Shown here: positions 33,414 through 41,034 of the stretch, piece by piece | Numbering within the stretch: position 1 is the stretch's first letter | How the letters are laid out: each line of letters starts with the position of its first letter | Assembly (NCBI GenBank): GCA_014360755.1 | Contig: JACIWX010000004.1 | Coordinates: 139,172-203,171 of the forward strand | Direction: 5' to 3' | Origin: Chloroflexota bacterium | Lineage (GTDB): Bacteria; Chloroflexota; Anaerolineae; UBA2200 | Length of the DNA: 64,000 nucleotides | Position numbers and translations under genes: made by a program | The notes under the pieces: model-generated | Database searches by the model: none | The model's input: the letters and a program-made list of their open reading frames with translations, nothing else | Told to the model about the DNA's origin: nothing

Positions 33414-33516
33414 CTTTTTACCTCCTCATCAAATATAGTGAATAGCAATACGCCACAAGAGATGTACTGCGACAAGAGCCGGTGGACTAAAGCAATCGAA
33501 CGTACATCCACGTGGC

Positions 33517-34248
33517 TCATTTTTGCCTAGCGGTGCGTCTGGCACCAAGGTATGCTTCCTGTACGGCAGGATCTTTCAGCAGGTCTTGGCCATAGCCTTC
33601 GCGGATGATCTCTCCTGTTTCCAGCACATAAGCACGGTGAGCGATAGCCAGTGCTTTATGGGCATTTTGCTCTACAAGCAGCAAGGTGGTTCCCTCCCGG
33701 TTGATTTCCCGAATAACTTTGAATATCTCTTGTACTAGCATAGGCGCCAAGCCCAGGGATGGTTCATCCATGAGCATCAGCCTAGGATGTGACATGAGTC
33801 CTCGTCCAATGACGAGCATTTGTTGTTCGCCGCCGCTGAGGCTACCCGCATATTGATTTTCGCGCTCACGCAATCGGGGAAAGATACGGTAGACCCTTTC
33901 CAGGTCGGCAGCAACTCCTTGTGCATCGCGCCTCAGGAAAGCACCGATTTTGAGGTTGTCTTTCACTGTAAGATTGGCAAAAACTTGCCGACCTTCTGGC
34001 ACCTGGGCGATGCCACGGGCTACGACCTGATGTGCCTTGCGCGGTAAGGGTTGGCCCTCATACAGGATTTCTCCGCTACTGATGGGCACTATAGCAGAAA
34101 TGGCATTTAACAGCGTGGACTTGCCTGCGCCATTGGCACCGATAATCGTTACGATTTCCCCTTCGTCGACATGCAACGAAATGCCGCGCAGTGCGTGTAC
34201 GCCACCATATTTCACATGAAGGTCTTTGCACTCTAACAAATGGGTCAT
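33517..34248 (-). CDS. livF: Branched-chain-type amino acid ABC transporter ATPase LivF
   Basis: 243 residues with Walker A GANGAGKST, signature LSGGEQQML, Walker B LMLMDEPSLGLAP and switch VEQNAH. The PEGRQVFANLTVKDNL segment is characteristic of LivF. It powers import together with LivG. Its start overlaps the end of livG by four bases (ATGA). The Liv family carries branched-chain and other amino acids, amides or urea-like compounds, so family alone does not give the substrate. Confidence 0.94.
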   Translation of the reverse strand: MTHLLECKDLHVKYGGVHALRGISLHVDEGEIVTIIGANGAGKSTLLNAISAIVPISSGEILYEGQPLPRKAHQVVARGIAQVPEGRQVFANLTVKDNLKIGAFLRRDAQGVAADLERVYRIFPRLRERENQYAGSLSGGEQQMLVIGRGLMSHPRLMLMDEPSLGLAPMLVQEIFKVIREINREGTTLLLVEQNAHKALAIAHRAYVLETGEIIREGYGQDLLKDPAVQEAYLGARRTARQK

Positions 34249-35015
34249 AGTTCTTCTCCCGCCCCCAAGTAAGCCTGAATAACCGTTTCATCGGATTGAA
34301 TTTGTTCTGGTGTACCCTGAGCAATTTTTTTGCCAAAGTCGATGACCACGATGTCATCGCAGAGCCCCATCACCACTTCCATATGGTGCTCAATCAGCAA
34401 AATGGTGAGGTTGAACTTTTCCTTAATCTCCTCGATAAAGTCCATAAGCTTTTCGGTTTCATCAGGATTCATCCCGGCAGCGGGCTCATCCAGAAGGAGC
34501 AGGCGGGGCTGCAAAGCCAATGCCCGTGCGATTTCAAGGCGCCGCTGATGTCCATAAGGCAAATTCTTTGCGCGTTCCTTAGCTCTATTTGCCAAACCGA
34601 CCAATTCCAGCAAGTTGTAAGCTCTTTCAGTAAGCTCTTTTTCCTGCCGGGCGCGGCGTGGCGTAGGAAAAAGCCCTTCGAGGACAGAGTAGTTTGCTTG
34701 CTGATGGCAGGCTGTGCGCACATTGTCCAACACGCTAAAGTCGGGAAAAAGACGGATATTCTGGAATGTGCGCGCAATGCCCTTTTGTGCAATCACATGA
34801 GGGGGCAAGTTCGTGATCTCCTGCCCATCGAAGAATATTTTGCCCTGCGTTGGGGGATAGATGCCAGTAATTAGATTAAAGATCGTTGTCTTGCCTGCGC
34901 CGTTAGGACCGATAATGGCATGAAGATGCCCAGAATCTAAGGTGTAGTTGAAATCATCAACCGCTTTTACGCCGCCAAAGAATTTGCTCAGGTTTGTGAT
35001 TTCTAGGAGTGCCAT
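34245..35015 (-). CDS. livG: Branched-chain-type amino acid ABC transporter ATPase LivG
   Basis: 256 residues with Walker A GPNGAGKTT, a signature replaced by LPYGHQRRLEIARAL (typical of LivG), Walker B LLLLDEPAAGMNP and switch IEHHMEVVM. ARTFQNIRLFPDFSVLDNV is the LivG Q-loop region. Second ATPase of the importer, nine bases downstream of livM and overlapping livF. Confidence 0.94.
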   Translation of the reverse strand: MALLEITNLSKFFGGVKAVDDFNYTLDSGHLHAIIGPNGAGKTTIFNLITGIYPPTQGKIFFDGQEITNLPPHVIAQKGIARTFQNIRLFPDFSVLDNVRTACHQQANYSVLEGLFPTPRRARQEKELTERAYNLLELVGLANRAKERAKNLPYGHQRRLEIARALALQPRLLLLDEPAAGMNPDETEKLMDFIEEIKEKFNLTILLIEHHMEVVMGLCDDIVVIDFGKKIAQGTPEQIQSDETVIQAYLGAGEEL

Positions 35016-35024
35016 AGAACCCTC

Positions 35025-35900
35025 TCAACTTTGTGTTTGAAAACGTCTCTGCCAGGCAGACCTGAGCTCACGGAGCGAGCTCCAACTCAGTTCCCACGAG
35101 CCTAATAGCCCTTCTGGGCGAACTACCATGATCGTTACCACCAAAGCCCCGTAGACGACCAGCCTCCAGGCTGATGCCACACGCAAGACCTCTGGGAGGG
35201 CAGTAAGAACGATGCTCGCTAGAACTGCGCCCGTTACACTGTGCATGCCGCCAAAGATCACCATGGCAATTAACTCTGTGGACTTGGGGATCCCGAACAT
35301 GGAAGGCTGGATGAAGCCAACATAATGGGCAAGGAATCCACCCGAGAGACCGGCTAAGGCAGCGTTAATGGCAAACGAGATCTGTTTGTAGCGAAAGGTA
35401 TTCACAGCAATCGCTTCTGCTGCTAGCTGGTCTTCCCGTACTGCAATACAATTGCGTCCATGGCGTGAGGAAACATAGTTTCGTATCAGCCAGACACAAA
35501 AAAGGGCGACAATAAGGATGACAGGCAGGGAAGTCTGGGTGGGAATGCTGGGGATGCCACGCGATCCACCAGTGATTTTCTCCAAATTCTCGACTACCAG
35601 ACGGGTAGCTTCGGCAAAACCCAAAGTAGCGATGGCGAAATAGTCGCCTTTCAGCCGCAGCGTGGGGTAACCCAATGGGATACTGACCAGGAGAGAAGCG
35701 AAACAGCCGGCCACTAAGGCTAAAGGAAATGGAGCGTCAAGCCTCATCGTTAGCAGCGTAGATACATAAGCTCCTACGGCCATGAAACCGGCCTGACCAA
35801 AGCAAAAAGAGCCAGTAAAACCAGTTAGTAGTGAGAGCCCAAGTACCGCAAGTAAGTTGACACAGGTCAAGATAACGATGCCTGCAAAATATCCACTCAT
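35025..35900 (-). CDS. livM: Branched-chain-type amino acid ABC transporter permease LivM
   Basis: A 291-residue membrane subunit with about eight helices; the early LLTGFTGSFCFGQAGFMAVGAYVS and the loop GYPTLRLKGDYFAIATLGFAE are LivM hallmarks (the latter contacts the ATPase). It forms the channel with LivH, encoded just upstream with an 18-nt gap. Confidence 0.93.
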   Translation of the reverse strand: MSGYFAGIVILTCVNLLAVLGLSLLTGFTGSFCFGQAGFMAVGAYVSTLLTMRLDAPFPLALVAGCFASLLVSIPLGYPTLRLKGDYFAIATLGFAEATRLVVENLEKITGGSRGIPSIPTQTSLPVILIVALFCVWLIRNYVSSRHGRNCIAVREDQLAAEAIAVNTFRYKQISFAINAALAGLSGGFLAHYVGFIQPSMFGIPKSTELIAMVIFGGMHSVTGAVLASIVLTALPEVLRVASAWRLVVYGALVVTIMVVRPEGLLGSWELSWSSLRELRSAWQRRFQTQS

Positions 35901-35918
35901 AGTTATCCCCCTATCTGG

Positions 35919-36791
35919 TTACGCCTTTTCCTGCGCAACAGTGCCCATGAGCCCTGCAGGTCGAGCGACGATAATAATGGTCATGAGCAGGTAGGAGAAA
36001 AGATCACGAAACGCTGAAGAGATATAAGCAGCGGCAAAAGTCTCAGTAATGCCTAAGACAAAAGCGCCCACCACTGCTCCGGGCAGGCTGCCAAGCCCAC
36101 CGACTACTGCAGCGACAAAAGCCTTAATGGTCAGCACCCCCATCCATGGGTAGACAGTGTACTTCATACCAAACAGTACTCCGCCAATCCCTGCGGAGGC
36201 CCCAGCCAGCAGGAATACCAAAGTGGCAATGAGATCGGGATTAATCCCCATCAGGCTGGCTACCCTCATATTGTATGCAGCGGCCTGAATCGCTATCCCA
36301 ATCCTGGTCTTGTAAACCAACCAGGTCAGCAGCAGGAGCACAATAACCGTTGCAATAAGAATTACCAGGTCCAGGCGACCTATACTCAGGTTGCCCACGG
36401 CAAAAGGTTTCACTGGGAAAATATCCGGGTAGGTGCGAAAATTTGGGCCTATCGTCACAATAGTGAAATTCTGCAGAAAAATAGACATGCCCATCGCTGA
36501 TATCATGAAATAGAGCAGAGGAGCTCGTCTCAGGCGTAGTGGGCGGTAAGCAATTTTCTCGATGATCATAGCAATGATGCCTGCTCCAACCATGGCCATG
36601 GCGATCGCTAATGGAAATGGGACCTTCAGGAGCATGAGGCTGAAGAAGCCGATATATGCACCCAGCATAAGCACATCGCCATGGGCAAAATTGGAAAAAT
36701 TCAAGACGCTATAGACTAGAGAATAGCCGACAGCAATCAAGGCGTACACAGCACCAATGGAGATACCGTTGACGATTTGCTGCAAAATCAT
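35919..36791 (-). CDS. livH: Branched-chain-type amino acid ABC transporter permease LivH
   Basis: A 290-residue membrane subunit starting at ATG 36791 (MILQQIVNGISIGAVYALIA), with FSNFAHGDVLMLGAYIGF, KIAYRPLRLRRAP (ATPase contact) and GVLFGMKYTVYPWMG. The open frame extends to 36875 but that region holds a hairpin and looks non-coding. GGAGGAT is just before the ATG. Confidence 0.93.
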   Translation of the reverse strand: MILQQIVNGISIGAVYALIAVGYSLVYSVLNFSNFAHGDVLMLGAYIGFFSLMLLKVPFPLAIAMAMVGAGIIAMIIEKIAYRPLRLRRAPLLYFMISAMGMSIFLQNFTIVTIGPNFRTYPDIFPVKPFAVGNLSIGRLDLVILIATVIVLLLLTWLVYKTRIGIAIQAAAYNMRVASLMGINPDLIATLVFLLAGASAGIGGVLFGMKYTVYPWMGVLTIKAFVAAVVGGLGSLPGAVVGAFVLGITETFAAAYISSAFRDLFSYLLMTIIIVARPAGLMGTVAQEKA

Positions 36792-36843
36792 ATAGACAGA
36801 TCCTCCTGAAAGATCGGCTGCTATCGGTAAAAATAGGAACAGT

Positions 36844-36869
36844 GGGGGAGGGAATTGCCCTCCCTCCCC
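36844..36869 (-). terminator. Attenuating hairpin between livJ and livH
   Basis: GGGGAGGG can pair with CCCTCCCC (or GGGAGGG with CCCTCCC). No long T-run follows on the minus strand, so it more likely stabilises the livJ message and lowers downstream expression, as is common after binding-protein genes. Confidence 0.5.
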
Positions 36870-36893
36870 TACCATAGACCGGGCATCCTTTAT

Positions 36894-38051
36894 TTATTTC
36901 ATTGGTTCGAACTGCTTGTAGAACTGGAACTGGCCGTTTCTGATTGCGATGATACTAGCAGCCTTTCCTACAGGGTTGTGCGTTGCTGGATCAATGTTGA
37001 TGACGCCAGTGAATACCTCAACCCCTTTCAAATTCTCCAGCGCATCGCGGATGGCTTCCGGCTCTGCCTTGCCTGCTTTCTCAATGGCTGCCTTGAGCAT
37101 GATCATAGCGTCATGCCCCATAATCGAGTTGATCTCAATGTCCTTGTTAAAGCGCTTCTTGTATTGCTCACGCCACTCCTGTACATTCGGAGCATTGATA
37201 TCGCCATGGTTGACGAAATAGGAGCCTTCGACAGCATCTGCTGCCATCTCAAGCAGTGCGGAGGAAGGCCAACCATCGCCACCAAGAAATGTGGCGGTAA
37301 TGCCAAGATCCCTAGCCTGTCTGGTAGAGAGGGCTACTTCTTTGTACAAGAAGGGCATGATGATCACATCTGGGTTGGCTTCCTTGATCTTGGTGAGCTG
37401 CGGGCGGAAATCCACATCCCCGCTCTTGAAAGCCTCATCAGCCACCAACTCACCGCCTAATTCAGCCCACGATTGCTTGAAGAAATCGCGGACTCCCACT
37501 GAGTAATCCGAACTGATTTCATAGAGCACGGCTGCCCTGCGTGCCCCTAAGTCGTCCCAAGCAAACTTCGCCTTCACATACCCTGAATAGGAGTCGATGA
37601 AGCAAACGCGGAAAGTGTACTTCATCAGTTTGCCTGGCTCTGGCACCGTAACTCGTGGGTTGGTGGCAAACGTGCTGATGACGGGCACTTTGCCGGCTTC
37701 GGCAACCGGAGCAACGGCGATGTTGCGGCCGCTGCTATTGCAGCCGATAATGGCGACTACCTTGTCTTCGTTGATCAGCCTCTTGACCACGTTGACCGCC
37801 TCAAGTTGATCGCCCTTGTCATCATAGACAACCAATTCGACTTTCTTGCCCAGAATGCCCCCTGCGGCATTAATCTGTTCGACGGTCAAGATCACGCCAT
37901 CACGATCTGCCTGCCCCCATACAGCCTGATCTCCGGACAAGGCACCGAAGAAACCGATTTTAATCGTTTCCTCCTTGGCCTGCTGCCGGCAGGCTGAGAG
38001 GCTAAAAAGCATGGCAAACAGCAATGTGGCTACGACAATTTTCCTACTCAT
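36894..38051 (-). CDS. livJ: ABC transporter substrate-binding lipoprotein (LivJ/K type)
   Basis: A 385-residue binding protein with signal sequence and lipobox LFSLSAC (Cys21), then the LivJ-like start TIKIGFFGALSGDQAVWGQA, GGILGKKVELVVYDDKGD and AIIGCNSSGRNIAVAPVA. It captures the ligand outside the cell for LivHMGF. GGAGAAAGGAGA precedes ATG 38051. A 10/13 match to the putative GntR operator lies upstream at 38080-38092. The ligand is unknown; family members bind branched-chain amino acids, amides, aromatic compounds and urea derivatives. Confidence 0.92.
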   Translation of the reverse strand: MSRKIVVATLLFAMLFSLSACRQQAKEETIKIGFFGALSGDQAVWGQADRDGVILTVEQINAAGGILGKKVELVVYDDKGDQLEAVNVVKRLINEDKVVAIIGCNSSGRNIAVAPVAEAGKVPVISTFATNPRVTVPEPGKLMKYTFRVCFIDSYSGYVKAKFAWDDLGARRAAVLYEISSDYSVGVRDFFKQSWAELGGELVADEAFKSGDVDFRPQLTKIKEANPDVIIMPFLYKEVALSTRQARDLGITATFLGGDGWPSSALLEMAADAVEGSYFVNHGDINAPNVQEWREQYKKRFNKDIEINSIMGHDAMIMLKAAIEKAGKAEPEAIRDALENLKGVEVFTGVINIDPATHNPVGKAASIIAIRNGQFQFYKQFEPMK

Positions 38052-38079
38052 TTCCAGTCTCCTTTCTCCTTTTGATATG

Positions 38080-38092
38080 GTTTATCTGAAAT
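38080..38092. promoter_or_regulatory. Candidate GntR operator upstream of livJ
   Basis: GTTTATCTGAAAT matches the palindrome ATTTCACTGAAAT found upstream of the GntR gene at 10 of 13 positions, sharing the CTGAAAT half exactly. Confidence 0.4.
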
Positions 38093-38177
38093 GTAATCGG
38101 CTAATGGTGATTGCTGCATTCTACCCTATTGTTCATCACCTCCTTAGGCTGGCTTTAGTATGCTTTTCTCCAAAAGT

Positions 38178-39233
38178 CTACAAAAGGAAGCCAGTTGGGA
38201 AGGGATCACTGGGATCGACGAAGAAGCGATGCAGCCCAGTGAGATACGCGCTTCCTCTGATCTGCGGGATAACGGCGGGAATGCTGCCAACCATAGTCTC
38301 TGCCAGCAGTTTGCCTTCAAAAGTTGTACCCAAAATGCCTGCGTTGATAAACGTCTCCCCGATGCGCAGTTCGCCTCGGCGGTGGAGCAGGGCCATCTTG
38401 GCGCAAGTGCCCGTTCCACAGGGAGAACGGTCCACATGGCATTCACCGTAGACCACCATGTTTAAGCCGCGGCGCTGCGAGTGCTCACTCGGATCATAAA
38501 ATTCAGCCACATCCACAGTGACCACATGTCTCAATTCAGGGTGTTGAACCGTCAGTTGACGGTTAGCGGCCTCAATGATTGCCATGCCTATAGGAGCCAG
38601 TCGGTTGACATTCTCTGGTGTCAGTTCCAAACCCACTTGATCTTTGGAGACCATGGCAAAAAAACCCCCTGCGTAGGAGATGTCCACCTGGATGCGGCCT
38701 ATCTCAGGTACATCAAGGGATTGATCCAGCAAATAGACAAAACAAGGGACGGCTTGGATAGTAACCGAAGTAACTTTGCGACCTTGGATTTGTGCGGTTA
38801 CTTCCATAGGGCCAGCAGGGGTATCTACAGTGATGGTTGCCTCAGGCTCTTCAGCTTGTACCAAGCCGGTTTCTATCAAAGCAGTCACAGCACCGATTGT
38901 TCCGTGTCCACAAAGATAGGGATAGCGTCGGGCATCCATGTAAATCAAACCAAAATCTGCCCCTTCGGTTACTGGTTCTGTTACAATCGCAGCGATCATA
39001 TCGCGATGGCCGCGCGGTTCCTGCGTGAGCAGCAAGCGAACGTGATCCATCTCACGCATAATGTAAAGCCGTTTCTCATTGATAGTTTTGCCAGGGACGG
39101 GGGGAAAATTGAGGACTAAACGAGTGGGTTCTCCGACTGTATGAGAATCCAGCGTCAATAAAGAATGAGGGAAACGTGCCAAAAGGTTCTCCACGAATTC
39201 TGCTGATTGTATCCTGTCGGTCTGTATTTTCAT
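38178..39233 (-). CDS. Proline racemase / hydroxyproline 2-epimerase family enzyme
   Basis: A 351-residue cofactor-independent enzyme. Both catalytic cysteines are present: YLCGHGTIGA and DRSPCGTGTCAK. The dehydratase branch of the family replaces the first cysteine with threonine, so this should be a true racemase or epimerase. HTVGEPTRLV and GHRDMIAAIVTEP are also typical. It inverts the alpha-carbon of proline-like or other amino acids. The gene touches the GntR gene upstream (stop and start share position 39233) and precedes the Liv importer, so it belongs to the catabolic operon. The substrate need not be proline. Confidence 0.9.
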   Translation of the reverse strand: MKIQTDRIQSAEFVENLLARFPHSLLTLDSHTVGEPTRLVLNFPPVPGKTINEKRLYIMREMDHVRLLLTQEPRGHRDMIAAIVTEPVTEGADFGLIYMDARRYPYLCGHGTIGAVTALIETGLVQAEEPEATITVDTPAGPMEVTAQIQGRKVTSVTIQAVPCFVYLLDQSLDVPEIGRIQVDISYAGGFFAMVSKDQVGLELTPENVNRLAPIGMAIIEAANRQLTVQHPELRHVVTVDVAEFYDPSEHSQRRGLNMVVYGECHVDRSPCGTGTCAKMALLHRRGELRIGETFINAGILGTTFEGKLLAETMVGSIPAVIPQIRGSAYLTGLHRFFVDPSDPFPTGFLL

Positions 39234-39973
39234 TACGATCCATCCCCCGCTGATGTGATCATGTCCAATACATTGCTGCGGCTTCTTTTCTCTCCAAGGG
39301 TTGCAGCCAGCATGGCTCTTCGCGTGTTCTCAATCGCTTCCGTCATGACTTTTCTGGCCAATATGGGATCGCGTTTGCGCAAAGCCTGCACTAGTTGCTT
39401 GTGCTCTTGGTCAAATTGCCTCGCGCGGTCATACAAATGTGCCTCCAGGAGAAGCACTCCTTGCATCTGATCCAGCACGTTTGCCACGGCCTCAGCCAGT
39501 TTCTCATTCCCGCTTGCCAGAGCTACTCGATAATGAAACTCGCGGTTATTTTGCACATATTGGGCATAGCTAGCCATGTCGCCTGGGACATAGGTACAGA
39601 GGATATCTTCCAAGGCATTCAATTGTTCTTCAGTGATGTTTTGTGCCGCCATCTCAGCGGCAGCGGCTTCCAGTATGAGGCGCAATCCAAAGAGGTCTTG
39701 AATATCTCTGAGGGTGGTGTAGGAGACAAAATAGCCCGCGCGGGGAATTACTTCTACCAAACCTTCATGTTGGAGCAGGGTGAGAGCCTCTCTGATCGGC
39801 GTTTTGCTGACCCGGTATTTCTCAGCTAGCGCATCAACCGGCAGCTTTTCCCCCATGCGGTACACCCCAGCGAGGATATCCTCTTTAATTTTGCTGTAGA
39901 CCTGCTTCCTTAGCAGCATGCTCCTTGCACCCGCAGCGGATAGTAACCATTTCCGGGCTGCAATGCCAGACAT
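39233..39973 (-). CDS. GntR-family (FadR subfamily) transcription regulator
   Basis: The N-terminal winged helix reads VYSKIKEDILAGVYRMGEKLP and RVSKTPIREALTLLQHEGLVE; the C-terminal FCD-type helical domain has LFGLRLILEAAAAEMAA, NREFHYRVALASGN and DQEHKQLVQAL, with metal-site His/Asp positions. It would sense the operon's substrate or an intermediate. The frame begins at ATG 39973, only about six nt from the predicted RNA start; ATG 39919 gives a more typical N-terminus but has AAGGAG only one nt away. It is first in the operon and overlaps two operator-like palindromes, suggesting autoregulation. Confidence 0.92.
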   Translation of the reverse strand: MSGIAARKWLLSAAGARSMLLRKQVYSKIKEDILAGVYRMGEKLPVDALAEKYRVSKTPIREALTLLQHEGLVEVIPRAGYFVSYTTLRDIQDLFGLRLILEAAAAEMAAQNITEEQLNALEDILCTYVPGDMASYAQYVQNNREFHYRVALASGNEKLAEAVANVLDQMQGVLLLEAHLYDRARQFDQEHKQLVQALRKRDPILARKVMTEAIENTRRAMLAATLGEKRSRSNVLDMITSAGDGS

Positions 39974-40012
39974 ATTTCACTGAAATTTTACTGAAATGTC
40001 CAAATTTGTCAA
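39974..40012 (-). promoter_or_regulatory. Promoter with two overlapping operator palindromes for the GntR operon
   Basis: Minus strand TTGACA (40012-40007), 16-bp spacer, TAAAAT (39990-39985). ATTTCACTGAAAT (39974-39986) is a perfect palindrome around a central C, and ATTTTACTGAAAT (39985-39997) is a 12/13 copy 11 bp away, one helical turn. Together they cover the -10 box and start site. Confidence 0.7.
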
Positions 40013-40085
40013 ATGTAAAAATACTGCCATTTTGGTTCTTCCTAACCATGCAAAAGGCAAGCTCCGATGCATCTTGCTCATTCCA

Positions 40086-40574
40086 TTAGCCAATCTCACG
40101 GATCTCGAACGTGTTCGTTTCCGTATCATAGAGCCCAAAGCTGGGCTTGCCAAAGCGGCCCATCACTTCGCCGGGGTTGCCCCATAGCGTGGAACCCACT
40201 ATCTGGACATGGGCAGTGTGATTGTGGCCGCTGAAAACGGCATCGTACTGGCCTGAGCGAGCCAGCGCTTCACCTACCTCGGGATAGTGAGCGACGGCGA
40301 TGCGCTTCCCACCCAATTCCAGGCGTGCGATGGGCTGGTGGAAAGTGACGTTGCCCGCTTCGCGGGCAATCTTGAGCAGGAGGAAGACATCTCCGTCGTT
40401 ATTGCCAAAGACCGCATGTATCGGACCGTGGAAGCCTTCGGCTAGCATCTTGAGCGTGAATGGCGCGCAAAAGTCACCGCAGAAGAGCACAACCTCGACA
40501 TCTTGCAAAGACGCCAACACTTTTTGTAGGTTCTCTAGGCGGTCATGGCAATCGCTCAGCACGGCGATACGCAT
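40086..40574 (-). CDS. YfcE/MJ0936-type metallophosphoesterase
   Basis: A 162-residue calcineurin-like phosphodiesterase with the metal motifs SDCHDR (D-x-H), CGDF (GD), GNNDGD (GNxD in place of GNH) and SGHNHTA (GH.H). YfcE enzymes hydrolyse small phosphodiesters in vitro; the natural substrate is unclear. ATG 40574 has AAGGAGGT five nt upstream. The frame continues upstream into the MITE-like element but that part is not coding. Its promoter is probably at 40818-40846, beyond the insertion. Confidence 0.9.
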   Translation of the reverse strand: MRIAVLSDCHDRLENLQKVLASLQDVEVVLFCGDFCAPFTLKMLAEGFHGPIHAVFGNNDGDVFLLLKIAREAGNVTFHQPIARLELGGKRIAVAHYPEVGEALARSGQYDAVFSGHNHTAHVQIVGSTLWGNPGEVMGRFGKPSFGLYDTETNTFEIREIG

Positions 40575-40584
40575 ATCGCACCTC

Positions 40585-40803
40585 CTTATGCAGAGAGTGT
40601 TGAAAATCATGTCACCCTGAGCGGAGCGAAGAGCCTGCCCTGAGTGCAACGAAGGGGTCTCGCGTAACTTTAGCCGTGTTTTCCCGAGTACCGCGAGATG
40701 CTTCACTTCCCCTTCGCTTTCCCTTCGCTTCGCTCAGGGCAAGGCTCAGGGCGAAGGTTCAGCATGACATTGGAAGGACTTTTTCAACGCCCTCTTATGC
40801 AGA
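40585..40803. mobile_element. MITE-like element, copy B, with 10-bp target duplication
   Basis: Ends GAGAGTGTTGAAAAT and TTTTTCAACGCCCTC match copy A's terminal repeats. The element is flanked by direct repeats CTTATGCAGA at 40585-40594 and 40794-40803, overlapping the outermost terminal bases. The interior again holds CTGAGCGGAGCGAAG-like and CTTCGCTTCGCTCAG-like palindromic stretches. It encodes nothing. Without one duplication the promoter at 40818 would stand directly before the RBS of the phosphodiesterase gene. Confidence 0.75.
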
Positions 40804-40817
40804 CTTACGGTTGCTGC

Positions 40818-40846
40818 ATTCTAGCGTAGAGTATCCAGGATAGCAA
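40818..40846 (-). promoter_or_regulatory. Promoter of the phosphodiesterase gene, displaced by the insertion
   Basis: Minus strand TTGCTA, 17-bp spacer, TAGAAT. RNA would start near 40811 and now run through the whole element (about 235 nt) before ATG 40574. Confidence 0.65.
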
Positions 40847-41034
40847 ATGGAACAGCGTGGATTCCACGGCTTGCTATAATTCCTATCGTTTCCCCCTTTA
40901 TGTGATCAGTGGGATGGGCTGGTTTATTATTCCCTTTTGTAGTACTTTGTAGAATAGTATCGCTACTATGTTTGAAATGCTTTGCACAATTTGATGTCTT
41001 TGGCCCTGGGGCAGCTATAAGAGCAGTCTGATAC

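Larger units (their letters stand above)
40575..41034. other. Gene-free stretch of 460 bp
   Basis: It contains RBS, MITE-like copy B and the promoter of the phosphodiesterase gene. The rest (40847-41034) has a GTGGATTCCAC-type palindrome near 40858, an extended TTGCTATAAT box on the plus strand at about 40870-40879 with no plus-strand gene after it, and a small ATAGTA/TACTAT hairpin near 40954-40969. No gene was recognised. Confidence 0.6.
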
